A DNA stretch of 64,000 nt from Apus apus (taxonomy: Eukaryota > Chordata > Aves > Apodiformes > Apodidae), in NCBI RefSeq assembly GCF_020740795.1, contig NC_067290.1, positions 20,717,001 to 20,781,000 on the forward strand. Direction: 5' to 3'. The position numbers and the translations under genes are program-made. This document shows, piece by piece, positions 25,901 through 38,306 of the stretch (its first letter is position 1; every line of letters starts with the position of its first letter). A model generated the notes under the pieces. It was not told the DNA's origin and made no database searches. It was given only the letters and a program-made list of their open reading frames with translations.

Positions 25901-27277
25901 TTATGTGGAGGACCTGGACACCAAAGGCAGAGGTGGCAGTGGAACAGGTCTGTTGCTCACAAGGTTGAATTAACAGCCACTTATTTCCCTCTCCTGGTTT
26001 TTAGACTCTGCTCCTTCAATGTGAAAAATATCATGATTGCATTGGTATCAAAATGGACAATGAACTCCAGAATACTGGGATCCAGAGAATCTGAGCTGAG
26101 TTCTTGTGGGAATTGAGCAGGAGGAGTTTCAGGTAATTTATGTTTGAAATGCCTTTATAACTTTTGCTCCATAAAAAACAGAGATAGATGTAAAGTGACA
26201 GTAAAAATTCATATTTTGGAAATGGACATTTTCCTTCCTGGTGATAAAAAAGCAAGGTAATTTGATCTATTTCAGAGAGATTGTGAGTAGTTACTGCAAT
26301 TTCAAACGATGTAGCTTTAATGCTCAACACATCCTAATCTTGCTGGCTGTAAAACATTCCTTTGATGGTAAGTTGATGATCTATGGGTTTGAATCAGAAT
26401 TCGTATTTGGAACTAATGTCTTGATTAAAAGAAAAAAACCCTCCTGCACACTCAGGTGGTTCCCTGCCAGCCAGGGGCCAGCTGGGAGCCTGATCTGCCC
26501 TGTCCCAGCCCCAGTGACAGCCCTGCCCTTTGGCTTTGCAGGCAGCTGGGACTTCCCTCTGGTGATGTGGGACTCCCTGCTGTGACACACTTACTGTTGA
26601 ACTACCCACGTGTGGATGTACAAGTTAAAAGACACAAGAAACAACGCGAGGCATTTTTTTTCCCCTCCTCGAGAGCTTTTGTGGCTTTCCCTGCCTTTTA
26701 CTTGTCCTTCTTTTCTCCAAAATCCCATTTTTCCTTTTTCTTCCTCAAAGAGCATGAAAAGAAAAGTTGCTAATTAATTAAACAACAAGACAAGCTAATG
26801 TTTTTGTGCAAGACATTTTTTCTTCACGATTGTGGCAGAGCTAGAAGCAGAGTCCGTGCTGGGCATGCTCATCAGCTGTCCCTCCAATTAAATGAACCCT
26901 CTGAAATTAGCATATGCTCCAGCAGCACTCTTAATTTCATTTTCTGTTTCTTCAAACTAAATTGCCTTTAATAGAAACCTTGTTAAAAAGGATTTATTCC
27001 TGGCTACTAATGCCAATCCTGAGCCACCATTTCTATGTTTTGAAATTTTCTGTTTGCTTTAGCCAGAGCTACACTCTGGTAGAGGGGAAAGCAGAGCAGG
27101 AATATAAGGAAACTTCCAGACTTACAGATAATGCAGAGCACTATCAAGGCAGGGAATTAAAGCGAAAAAATAAAATCTCTCCTATTCATTAAAAAATAAG
27201 TGATGGGGAAACAAGTCCTGCTGCATGAACATTTCATTTCCCAACAGTAAAAGCTTGTTTATATCTGGGTCAAGAGG

Positions 27278-27291
27278 AAAAAAAAAAAAAA
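27278..27291. repeat. A14 mononucleotide run
   Basis: Fourteen consecutive A residues. Simple repeat with no recognisable retroposon attached. Confidence 0.8.
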
Positions 27292-30200
27292 GTTGCTAAA
27301 ATGAAGCAACACTTCAAAGTTTGGATTTTTCACATGTGAGTGAGGTTCAGGAGGATGCTCTGCACTGTCACATGGTGGAAATGGTATTTTCTCCATGGGA
27401 TGGTCCGAATGATTTTTTTTTTTCTGAAATATTCACAAGAAAATTAACTGCTGTGTTTTGGTGCTGTAAATATCCACATCAGTTTCTCACCATTCATTAG
27501 CAGGATTAATGTGCATAAATTCTTGCTGGATTGAGTCCATGGCCCCCAGGTGAGATACCCAGAGAGATTTGACAGGGTTCTTGTCAGAAGGACTCGTACC
27601 CTGACTACCAGAACTAGGTGGGGAAATTGGTCTCACACTGAAGCACATCACACGTCTGAGGAGAAGAGGTTCTGCTGAGGTGTCCCACAGGATCTCCTGG
27701 TGCTGCCTTTTGGGCTGACATGGGTCTTGTCTCCTTGTATCTGCCTTTGCTTCAGGGGTAACGTGCCTGCAAGGGATCTCGTTAATTTTTTTCCCAGCTG
27801 GGTCTGATGCTGGGACTGCTTTGCTTTAATTTGTAATTTTATATCCATGGAAGTTTGTGAAAAATCTCTTAATTTTTGCAAGCCCTTATTTAAATCACAG
27901 GTAATTAATTCTACACTGCAGCAGAGCTCAGCATCCCCTTGTAATGTTGCTTGTGCATCTGGTAAAGAATTTCTTAATAATAGGAATACAAAATTCCTGT
28001 AAAATTCCTGAGTAAAATCTGCACTTTAATTTTGGGTTTGAATTTAGTTGATCTCGGAGCTGTGGGTTCTTAATAGGTACCATTTGTCCTTAGATGTGTC
28101 ATGTGTCAAAGGCTCAGCTTTTCCAAGAGAGCCAGTGTTTCCCACCTGATGGTAAGCAGTGAGGGCAACCTACAGGGATTTTCAAAAGCCCCCCTGTGCC
28201 CCAATTCCCTGTTTGTGGAATGGCTCTATATGCTTGATTAGTCAGAAATGCCATTGTATTTTGTACCATCCATGTTTGTGTGGAAGCCCTCAAAAATCTC
28301 AGCTCCAAGTTTTTCCCTTTTCCCAGCTGCCTTGTGAATAACAAAACTCACATTGTTCTTGTGTGCTCTTCTGAATGTGTTTCATGTAATCTTCTCATGG
28401 AAAAAAATAATAATACAGCTTCCCTCACTTAGCACCCTTTGGGACAGCAACTGCAGATGAAGAGCAAGCAATCAACATGTCAGGATAAAATTAGATTGCC
28501 ACAGAGAACAAGGTTTGATCCAGTATCTGTATCAGATTTAGTTTTCAGCTGTGCACATCACAACAAAATGAGACTTGCTGGAGTTGTTGGCCATGAAGCA
28601 GTTCCAGAAGTTCACAGTGCTTTTCTCTGTGCCCCTGTTGGGAAAAGGGGGTAAGAAAGGTGGTGTTTTAGACTCTTGCCTCAATGTTCAATTACTGTGA
28701 TAAATAAGGAATTGATAGAAGAGTTGGCACTTTTGCTGCTTTCTGTGCCTCAGAGGGAGATGGAGTGTGTTTGTAGTAGAGGAGAGTGATGGAGTTTGCA
28801 TTCCATAATGTTTAGCTTGGGTCAACAATAGTTGTGTCTCCAAGTGAATGATCAGGATTTGCCTGGGAATTCTGCAAAGGGATGGAGCCTGCACCTGTAT
28901 TTCCCCCCAGGGCATTGCAGTGTGGGCTGAGTCCAGTCCTGTGCCACCATGGTTGCTGTTCTGCTGCACAATGAGGGCAAAGTCATTGATTGGAACTAAT
29001 GGAGGATAAAACCCCTTTTCTCTTAGGTGTAGAAACACTGATATGCACACAGAGCCTTTTTGTATCACTTGCGGCCCAGTTAATCATCTGTTTAAGGGAT
29101 TTAACCTGGTTCTGCTTGTACCCACCTCACATGGTGAGACTGCAAGGGTGTCCTCTGTCCCTGCATTAATTCTTCAGACCTGCTCCCACTGCTCTGCCAA
29201 TAGCTTTCAAATTAATGGTCCAATCTTTTAAATTAATGAGTTTTCACTGACCTCAGTGGAAGTGGATCAGCTCCGAGCCTGTCAGCCCACCCAGGTGTGC
29301 TCTCCAGCTGAAAGTAGTTCACCTACTTCCAGACAGGATCCTGGCACCTTTGAGCACATTGTCTGGTGTCATCGGCACCTCATCAGAGCAGCCACGCGAG
29401 TCCTGCTGCTCTGGACAGAGAGGGTTTTCATACAGACAATTTTGGGGTTGTTCTGCAGTAACTCCAAGTTATTTTGAGTTCCTTTCCATAATCATTTAAT
29501 TCAAGCAACCAATCTTATTAGCCCAGGATTTCCTAGGAGAGGAAATTTAGCACCTGCATTTTCCAAATCCCTAAATGAGATTTGAAAAATCTTATTTCAG
29601 TAATTACAATAACAAAGCATCCCAAACAAAAATACATTGTCAGGGCAGCTCGTAGGTGATGAAACATTTCCAGTCACTGAAAAGTATTCATTTTTTTCCA
29701 TGTAAAATGCAGCAAGTTTTGACAAGAGAGCAATCTGAGACTGCAGGGCTCTCACCCGGGACATGGAAACCTCAATATTTGAGGATCTATGAGGAGAACA
29801 GCCTGGAATACATCTTGATTTTGTTTAAAAGTGTGTTTGCATGGTTGTCACACAGAAGTGGTAGGACACAGGAGAGTCAGAGGGGGAAAGCACAGGGTGA
29901 ATATTGAGAGAGGTGAAGCTAAAGAAAAGATTCAGCTTAAAAGAGAGAATAATAGGACATAAAAATAAAGTCATTATAAAGTACCAAAAAAGGGGAAAAG
30001 GCACGAATATCTAATACTCGGTCTAGCAAAGCAAACGAAGAAAGGTAAAAATCTATAACATAAGCCCACATCAACAGAAAGGAAGCTGATATCGTTAGAG
30101 ACCAGATTGCCAAGGAGCTTTGCCCGAGTTTGTTGTTGTTGTACACAGGGATAAAACCTTATGTAGATGTGACTTTCTAGAGAAGGAAGGGGAAGAGATA

Positions 30201-30954
30201 ATAAAAAATAAATCAAATAGATGGGGGAAAGCTCTACACTCATAAAAAGTGCACAGGCACGAAGAGACCTTCAACAAAATTTAAAATTTGGTTTACAAAG
30301 AGCACTCCTGAATTCTGCTTCTGTTCCAAAATCACCTCATGACTCAATTTTGGCAGCCACTGAAGTAGAGAGAATGACAGAAAGATTCTTGCTGTTTGTT
30401 TTCCTTTATGCTTAGCTCCTGCTCTTAATGATTGATTATCAAGATTTGTCAGGACTAATTAGGAAGAGGGCCAGCTGTGATAGTGCTTGACATCACGTCA
30501 CCTCACTCGGTGGGGACTCAACCAAGAGAGCTTGTAGTGTAGAACTGGCTGGTGGCAACCAGGGCTGCAGAGCCTGGCTGCTACCTCTGAGCCCCTGGGA
30601 AGGGATTCAGCAGCCCCTGGGGATATGTTGCTGCTTTGCATGAAATGGAGTTTTCTGCAACTCTATTAAAACAAACTACAAAATGTATTAAATGACATGC
30701 ATGATTTTCTTTCCTGTGGCAAGCCACCTCTCTTTGTTTAAATAGAAGTAGTGAATGTTTTTAAAAAATGTTTAAGTTCAGGGAGGTAAGAGTGTGAAAA
30801 CTCTTCATGTGCCCCAGTTTTTGATTCTGATGTGAACCATTCAGTGGCTCAGAGACCTCTGGAAGTAGTTTGTGAACAAAATCTTTCTGACCCTTATTTT
30901 ATATAGGCAAAGTAATTCAACAGGTGATCAATGCACAATTCTGAGCATCCTAAT

Positions 30955-30992
30955 TAAAAAATAAATAAAAAAAAATTAATAAAATAAAATAA
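30955..30992. repeat. AT-only low-complexity tract (AAATAAA type)
   Basis: A run of A with interspersed single and double T. The embedded AATAAA words come from composition and are not evidence of a transcript end. Confidence 0.75.
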
Positions 30993-33479
30993 TTCTGGGC
31001 AGCAATGGCAAAACTATGAGAGACCCACTTACAGGGGTGTGGGTCTGGTGGGTCCAGCTCTGCCTGACCCAACACCTCTGGCTGAGCTGTGGGAGCTTCA
31101 CTCAGCACACATCAAGAGCCTCCAGCTCCAAAAAATGTCTTAAAAAATCCCAGATCATACAAAACTCAAACTCAGCCCCTAAAATCGATGGTATATTTAT
31201 CTGAATCACTCTGAGCCTGCTGACCAGAATCCTTCTATAAACAGGGATAATAATACTACTTATTGTGTGAAAAAAAATGACTGCTTTTGAAACACTCGGG
31301 CACTCTAGTAATGATCGAGGTGGGAGAACCCCGGGAGAAGTTATTAATTCTGACTCAGGAGGTGGTGAGTGCTCTGTGGAGGGAGTCTTGGGGACACACT
31401 GAAGACTGAGGATGATGAGGATGAAGCAAGGAACCAAATCACTGTTGATGCAGCAAGTGCTGCCTGTCCTGTCAGCTGAGCAGCACAGGCAGAACAAGGC
31501 TCGGCAGAAAATAAAGTTATGTTTGACTCCTTAAATTAAAGGCTCCATCATAAGGTGTGTGGAACGGGCTGAGGAAGCAGTCATGGCTCTGGCATTTTCA
31601 GTGGTGGATTCTGCTTCTGTTATTGTTGCTTTTTAAGTAGGTGTTGTGGCTGTTCTAGGGAAAGACTCTGACAGAAGGCTGGGAGGAGGAGGATGCCTGC
31701 ACAGAGAATCTCCAGGCATCACAGAGAGAAGGGGACTGCCTCCCCTGGCTGGGCCAGTGTCCTGTCTGGCTGTACAAAACCATCATTTTTTTCTAGAAAG
31801 CTGTGTTATTGAATTATCAGGAATGTGCAACTCCTTCATTTTTAATTTAGCATTGGAGGGGACATTCTGAGCCTTAAGAAAATCAAAGTTTTCTTAGTAA
31901 ATCAGAGGCCAAGAGGACAGTAAGTGTCTGAAAAGAAGAAGTTGTTGTTCTCTGGTTTGCAGCGATGTTGATGATCTGGCTGAAGAGCCACCTAACAGAG
32001 CTGCCTCTTTGAAATATTTGTGGTCTCAAAGGAACAGTTTTAAAGTGTGTCCCATGTGATTGATTGATCTGTCCCTCTCAAATGCTTGGGTGGCTTTCAA
32101 AGCCAGGGGGCAGGTATTGATGGGGCTTCCAGGGGGATATGTGTTTTATGTGGTCTGGTGGGAAAAATGCCTCATGTTTCCTTCTGTACTGAAGACAGAA
32201 GGGATTAAACTGAGTGGAGTTCCTTTAGAAAGTGGGAGTTGCTCAGAACTGACCCAAAACTCATTTTCAGGAGGAGCAAGGACTTTCCTCCCCCACAGTC
32301 TCTGCTTTTCCCTGGCAGTGGGACAGGTGGTGCCCAACCCCTGCCTGGGACTCCTTTTTCTAAACATGTGCTATATGGATGACATTGTGGTGTAACAATT
32401 ATTTTTTTTTTTCTCCAAATATAACAAGTTTGGCTTTAAAACTGAGTGTCTGCTGGTGTTTAGAAAACTGCTGGTGTTTCCAAGACTGTCTTCCTAACGG
32501 AAACAATTGTGGTTTCAAAAGCCACATGATTTCAAATAAAGAACCCAAGACTTGTCGACAGTATTTTCCCCTGGTTACCCTGCAGATTCCACATGGTGGT
32601 ATTTGACATCAGTAACTTGTACTGGTGAAAATGGCAAAATTCACCATGGCTGCAGTTGTAAAAACTTACAGTGTTGTGTATGTTTTTTTTTCAAGTAGTA
32701 TTATCAGAAGTTATCTTTCCAAGTATGTTGGTCTCCTAACAGGTAGGATATGACATAGCAAAGGGTAAGCAATGACAGAAACAAGCACAGTGGCTGTCAC
32801 TGCACCTGGACACCCTCTGTTGGGGCTGCTCTTCCAGCACAGAGCCTGCTCTCCGAAGGTGGGCACTTCTCAGAGGTTTGCACCTTGGTAGGCAGTGCTT
32901 GGAGCTCTCCTGCAGGCTTGGTGAGCTTTCCTCTGCCCCTGTGCCAAGGCACATCCCTTCCCACGGGAGAGTTTAGCAGCAGGGAAGGGACCCAGGGATG
33001 TGCCACCGTCATCCCGGGATGTGACGCAGTCCTGTCCCCTGTGTGGAGCGGCAGGTGACGGCTCCAGCCCTGCACTGGTGGGACATGGAGCAGCTGGAGG
33101 GCTGTGGGGGGGTCCCCAGGAGGCTGCACCACAGGGACCCTTGAACCACGTCATCTGCAGGGTCCCTCCTGCTCGTGGCATCTGCCGGCACAGTTGTCAC
33201 CTGCCCTGGCACAGCCGGGAGGGAAACTTCCCTGCCAAGGGCTTGGGCCAGGTCCCACATGGAGTCCTCTCCTGTGCCAGGGTCTTGGCTTGTTTTAAGC
33301 AGCCACAGCCCTGTGCACAGGAGGCAGGACCCAGGAGGTGGCTGAAGATGGAAAATCACTGTCTGTGTCTGTAGATTTGTGGATCTTTTCAGGCATCAGG
33401 AAAAGATAACTTGGCTTGGGGTGGGATTGCACGACCGGGTTGTAACAGAGAGTGAGGCCCAGGTGGTTAGTGTCTTAGC

Positions 33480-33680
33480 ATAAAGGATTAATTTAATTTT
33501 TTTTCCATAAACCTGGGAAAAATCCATAGCACATATTTGATATTTTCTAAATTCCAATATATTATAAACTGTAATCTATTTAGCATTTAGAATATATTTT
33601 AATAAGGTATATTTTAATAATCTATAATAAAATAGAAACATGCAATATTTTTAAATCTTGTATAAAGTAAGATCTAGCAA
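33480..33680. other. AT-rich block
   Basis: About 200 bases of very high A+T with repeated ATATT, TTTAATAA and TATAATAAA words. Such blocks can act as matrix-attachment or bent DNA, but nothing here shows that directly. It may be the relic of an unrecognisable old repeat. Confidence 0.4.
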
Positions 33681-34362
33681 GATTTCCAAGCTACTGTATC
33701 CTTGAAGAGAATATGCTGTCCCCTGCCCTCCCTGGAAGCCAGAGCCACACTGACACCTTCTCTTTGTAAACAGCAACAGCAAAGCACCGAGCTAAGGATC
33801 AGAGTTTTTCACTGGCCTCTGCTCCAAAAATTCATTATTTTCTGAAGGCCAGATAAGCAGCAGCTCTGGCTGCTCTCCCAACACTGACTTCACCCAACAA
33901 ATTAATTGCTTGTACCGTGTCCATTACATTTGTTATGCATGACCTCCAACTGTGCTGGGTGGCATGATGCTACATCACCAAAAAAGTGAAACACTGGTTT
34001 GTTTCCCCTTTCTGCTAGTCCGTTGCTCTTTGTTTTGCTCCCACTGGCCTGTGGTACCTGGGCTTTGTGTTCCCCTTGCCAGCTGCCCACATCAAAGCCG
34101 TGTCTAATTACACAGCATCTTAGGAAGCAGAAGCAATGAGCTCCTCCTGTGCTGGCGATGGCAGAGCTCCCCTGAGGGTGCCAGCCAGGATGCTGAGTTC
34201 TTCCTGGCACAGCCTGGGCTTATCCAGCAGCAGTTTGAATCCACCCTCTTATTTGACAGACAAGAAATATTTTTGCATACACTTTTGGATGCGTTTAACC
34301 GCTGTTCACTGCTAAACAAATTCCCTTGCTAGAAAGACCAGGCCAGCTTTTTGGGTCTGGGG

Positions 34363-34456
34363 TTTTTTTTTGCTTATGTGTTTTTGTTGTTTGTTTGTTT
34401 GTTGTTGTTTTTATTTTTGGTGAAGTTTGATTTTGGTTTGTGTTTCTTTGTTTTGT
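34363..34456. repeat. T/G-rich low-complexity tract (GTTT type)
   Basis: About 90 bases, mostly T and G, in TTTG and TTG units. A simple repeat with frequent interruptions. Confidence 0.8.
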
Positions 34457-34811
34457 GAAGCAAACCTTCATGGGGGAGACAGCACAAGAGGCATGGGGGC
34501 AGGGGGAGTGTGCAGGGGCACGGGTGGGTGTCTGGTCCTGCCAGGAGCAGTGGGAGGGCTTGGGTGTCCCCAGACCCAATGCTGACCTCCCCTGCATGTT
34601 GTTCTCCAGGTGGGAAACAGAGAAGAGCTTCTTTCTGCTCTGAAAAGGTGCTCCAGCCGGTGTTGGTGCGAGCAGGAAGGAGCTGAAGGAAGCGTTCCCA
34701 GGGCTGGGACCTGAGCGAGTCACTTCTGCTGGGACTTGGATATAACACAGGAGAGACTGATTGTGAAATGAAATACAAAACATCACATTGAAATGACTCT
34801 CCCACCATTCC

Positions 34812-34912
34812 CTACATCTGGAGTAGTGTGTCCAGTCCTGGGCTCCCCAGTTCAAGAGGGACACTGCTTTCTGAGAGTCAGTTCAGATCAGGGCTACAAC
34901 TTCAACGTGATT
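34812..34912 (+). mobile_element. Diverged CR1 LINE fragment
   Basis: Words typical of the CR1 region upstream of the 3' end are present in sense order: CTACATCTGGAGTAGTGTGT, then CCAGTCCTGGGCTCCCCAG, then TTCAAGAGGGACAC, with a weaker continuation through GAGAGTC and CAGGGCTACAA. The 3' part seen in the other two copies is missing, so this is an internal fragment. It is more diverged than the copies at 11.6 and 49.6 kb. Confidence 0.75.
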
Positions 34913-37726
34913 TAATATGTTGTCACTCAAAATTCTCACTGTTGGCTTGAAGAGTGGGTGAGCTCTGTTTGGAGGGGACATGATCTAATTTTTGTTTAGG
35001 AACTGCTTGTTGAGTGCCCTTGGGGTAGCTGTTCTGGTGGGCCCTAAGGGAAGAGGGGACTTTTTTGGGTTCAGTGGGATACAGGCTGCTAGGCAGCACA
35101 GGTGGGATCTGCTCATGGTGTCTTTACTCAGCGTTATCTCACCTCCAGGTATTCAGTAATCCAAACCAAAACGAAATGCTTCTTCAAAGTAAAATATGGC
35201 AGTGACAGATGCACAGGCTGCATTATATTTAGTTTCATGTCTGAGAGGGCCAGATTGCATGTAGGTAGCTGCCTGCACAGAGCGGATGGAGATCAGGTGT
35301 GATGAAAGGGAGATTACTGGCTATTTTAAGAGTTAAACTGAAAGGGCAGGAAATTGAAAACTGATAAACAGTTTGTTGTTTTTGTTTTTTTCAGGTGGTG
35401 TCCAATTAAACAGTGGTGCTTATTTACCACGGAAGGCCACTGGAGCCAAGTACTTTGCAAGAGTGGAAGAGGGACTGGCCACTGTTATGAATATCAAGAA
35501 TATCCAGAGTAATGATTAACTATATCAATTTTTGTAATGTAATTAGAATAATTTTTCATGCTTCAGGGCTTAAACCAATTTCTACATATGAGAGACCAGG
35601 ATGAGACTTACGGTAGGAACAGATTAAAGACATCTGCACCCTGCAGAGCTCCTGCCTTTTCTTCTGACACATCTGCTGCTATTCCCAGACAAGATACTGG
35701 GCTAGGATGGACCCTGGGTCTGCTTTGATCAAATGTGTCATTTTCTATGTCCCCTTAGGGAATCTGGTGTGAAATATGGAGACTAATTTTTTAGGTAAAC
35801 CAGGGTGTCACCTGTGAGGAAAAGGAGGATGAAGCAGACAGCAGATGGGTTTTCTGTAATTCTGAGAGGATAAACATGTTGGCTGTAACCACAGATTTGC
35901 CCAAAGGGAAAAAAAAAACACAACACCACACCAGGAAGCTTTCAAAATCATGAGGTAGCTTCCTGCAAAACAATGAGATTTGTTAGAAAAGATGATTTCT
36001 ATTCATATCCTTTCTGACTCTTGAGCACTTAAGGCAAACTTGAGTCATGCTTGCAAACTCTTCCCTTCAACCACTAGAGTCAGATCTTTTAATACTGATA
36101 AATACATCGAAGGTTCTCCAGGAGGAGCTTTAAGAGGTAAATAAATGCTGAAAAGCTCACACTGTAACTCTGCAGTTCAGGGGTAAAGGGAGATGGAGCT
36201 GATGGCACCAAGGAATAGCTGAGGAGGAAATCCCTTGCACTGAGCAGCAGAAGCACTGAAGTAGAGTCCAGAGGTGTGTGGGCTCCGAAGGGGGATCAAT
36301 GGGCACTGGCTGGGGTGCAACTCAACTGGCAGAGGCTGGAAGAGGAGTGGGTGTCTAGCCCTGGAGCTGGGGGAGCCAGAGGTCAAGTCACCAGCATCTG
36401 TGACCCTCTCCCCAGCATGTGTGCCCCCCATCCTCCAGGTGAAAGTCAGACTCTCAGGATGATGGTAGTGGAAATGTGCAGGTTTGTCAGGGAAGCGCGG
36501 CTCTGCTTCCATCCAGGGAGGAGCAAAAATGATTAACATCAAGGTCTGGGTGATGGCACAGGCTGGATCATGATAGCCAACTTACGATAAAACAATCTCT
36601 CATGATGCCTTCAGTCCATTAAAAAACTGAACTTTGGTCCCAAGCCCCAAAATTGTAATTTCTAGTGGAGAACTCCAGCTGCTTTTATTGTTGTTTATGT
36701 TTTTTACATCCTGGCTCTACTGCAAAATCCTCAGACCTGCAACGTCTGTCCAGTCCTGTGGCTGCTCTCCAAATGTCCCCTTTCACCAAGGAACATGCAT
36801 ATGCCTTTCCTGGTTGTGGTGGTATTTGAATAGCACCAGTTTGGAAACCTCAGGTGTAGTAACTCCTGTCAAACACAAGTGGACACAGAGCAGCACTGTA
36901 CAAGGGAAAGGGAAAATAAAAGAGCCTCAAAACATAGTAAAGAAAAAAATATTAAAAAAACAGAGCTTTTAAGGTGTGAAAATGCCTTAAGAATTGTTGG
37001 AAGGCATGTCTCTAATCGCTAGCCAGCTCCATCTCAGACCTGACCAGCAAAGCCATTCACTTCTGTCTGCCAGACTGGTCATGCTGCAACATTTCAGTGT
37101 TATGAGGGAAAATTTGGCCAGGCTGAAAGAGATAAAAACCATCAGTTTTTCTGATGTTCTTTACTGTTACAGCAGTAACAGGTCGTGTTTCTCTGACTTC
37201 ACTGAAGTATAATGTGTTGGAAAGGAAGCAATCATTGTCACTGTCTCTTAATGAGTGACACTTTGGAGCTGTGGCTGGACTAGCCAGGCTGAACTACTAC
37301 ACATGGAGAGCTGCTGGGGCCAAATGATGAGCAGCAGCTACAGTTGACCTGGTATTTATGAAGGAGGAATTAAAGGCTGTCTCCAAAAAATGGTCTTGGT
37401 TTGGTGGTGGGAACTGTGTGTCAGAGATGCATTTTGCATTACTCTTGAACTGGGAATGTGGCAGGGCAGGGATTTGCTGGTCAGCAGGGAATGGCAACAG
37501 GTGTTGTCTCTCTGGTTGTTACAAGGTTGGGATGAAGGGAACAAAACCAGGATGTTCCAGCACCCTCGAGATCTGGGTGTGCTGAACAAAAATGGGTCTG
37601 GAGATCTTAAAATAGAACGAGATCAGCTGCATTACTTCGGATTTGGGAGTATGGGGTTACATCCAAACTCCTCCTCCTCCTCACTGGCTCCGCTGCTACC
37701 CACCTCGGCGCGGAGGAGGATCTCTC
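34913..37726. other. Intergenic DNA immediately upstream of the GRM7 CpG island
   Basis: No gene could be supported. A possible exon-like segment lies at 35,395-35,519 (see its own entry). The remainder is CpG-poor with short open frames only. The shift to high GC and frequent CpG starts after about 37,690. Confidence 0.5.
35395..35519 (+). other. Exon-like segment behind a strong splice acceptor (unidentified)
   Basis: A T/G-rich polypyrimidine tract at about 35,371-35,391 runs directly into CAG at 35,392-35,394. Two of the three downstream frames are open: 38 codons from 35,396 to a TAA at 35,510-35,512, and 40 codons from 35,397 to a TAA at 35,517-35,519. The third frame stops within five codons. 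I recognise neither peptide. It could be a terminal or non-coding exon of an unannotated transcript, an old pseudogene piece, or chance. There is no supporting donor or polyadenylation evidence. Confidence 0.15.
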
Positions 37727-37742
37727 TTTTATATATATAAAA
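37727..37742. promoter_or_regulatory. Palindromic TATA-like block at the CpG-island edge
   Basis: TTTTATATATATAAAA is a perfect 16-bp palindrome directly before the GC-rich region. It could serve as a TATA box for an upstream start of GRM7, or for divergent transcription. It may equally be a simple TA tract. The exon lies about 800 bases downstream. Confidence 0.25.
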
Positions 37743-37856
37743 AAACCCAGATTACTGGGGTTTTGATGCAAGAGGCTTGCGAGAATGCCCCTGCTCTGGG
37801 GCAGCAGGATTTGGGGCCGGGGGACCCCGCCGTGCTGCCCAGCTCGCCCCGCCGCC

Positions 37857-37975
37857 CGGAGGAGGAGGGAGAGGAGGATGAAGAGGGAGAGGAAGGAGGA
37901 TGAGGAGGGGGAGGAAGGAGGATGAGGAGGGGGAGGAAGGAGGATGAGGAGGGGGAGGAGGGGGAGGAAGAGGCA
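37857..37975. repeat. Polypurine minisatellite with 22-bp unit
   Basis: The + strand is almost entirely G and A for about 115 bases. Within it a 22-bp unit with an AGGATGAGGAGG core repeats at 37875-37896 (three or so changes), 37897-37918 and 37919-37940 (identical), and 37941-37958 (partial). Long polypurine tracts with mirror character can form triplex DNA, and the G runs can form quadruplexes. It lies about 350-450 bases upstream of the predicted transcription start, so it could affect GRM7 promoter activity (inference). Confidence 0.9.
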
Positions 37976-38253
37976 GCTCCGGTGGGGCTGAGCGTCCCCC
38001 CACGGAGGAGCCTTGAGCCGCGCACCCCCGCGCTCGGCTCCCGCACCCGCAGGCGGCCGCTGCGCTCCGGATCGGGCCCCGGCGAGCGGGGCTGCCCCGA
38101 CTCCCGCTTTCTCCTGCGCCGCGGGGGTCCCCGCTCCACCTGTTTCCCCCCGCTCCCAACACCCCAGGGGCCGGGTCAGTGGCGGGGATCGGCCGTTTCC
38201 CTTCGGCTCCATCTCCATCCCGGTCTCCCGGCCGCATCCTGCGCAGCGGCGGC

Positions 38254-38283
38254 GGGCGGGGCGGCGGAGGGGGCGGGGGGCGG
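38254..38283. promoter_or_regulatory. GRM7: Clustered GC boxes (Sp1/KLF-type)
   Basis: GGGCGGGGC at 38254-38262 and a run containing GGGGGCGGGG at 38269-38283 form at least two GC boxes. They sit about 15-45 bases upstream of a TATA-like element and about 240-270 bases upstream of the start codon, the usual position for Sp1-type sites in a CpG-island promoter. Confidence 0.6.
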
Positions 38284-38298
38284 AGAGGACCGGCCACC

Positions 38299-38306
38299 AT
38301 TTAAAG
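38299..38306 (+). promoter_or_regulatory. GRM7: TATA-like element ATTTAAAG of the predicted core promoter
   Basis: An AT-rich octamer isolated in otherwise very GC-rich sequence, just downstream of the GC boxes. An initiator-like CCAGTGC lies about 31-33 bases further on (A at 38,332), which is the usual TATA-to-start spacing. If used, the 5' UTR would be about 190 bases. This is a prediction from spacing only. Confidence 0.35.

Larger units (their letters stand above)
12023..34811. other. Gene-poor intergenic DNA upstream of GRM7 (middle part)
   Basis: No coding exon or RNA gene could be supported. Open frames are mostly below 140 codons with no recognisable domains. The stretch holds a 28-bp near-palindrome with an RFX-like core (14.07 kb), a 15-bp triple repeat (15.4 kb), a degenerate GGATG-type minisatellite (21.7 kb), A-rich and T-rich low-complexity tracts (16.57, 22.9, 27.28, 30.97 and 34.4 kb), a small CpG cluster near 33.0-33.2 kb, and an AT-rich block at about 33.48-33.68 kb. 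Several subregions are balanced in composition and contain homeodomain, POU or RFX-like words. They could be conserved non-coding elements, but I cannot test conservation here. Confidence 0.6.
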
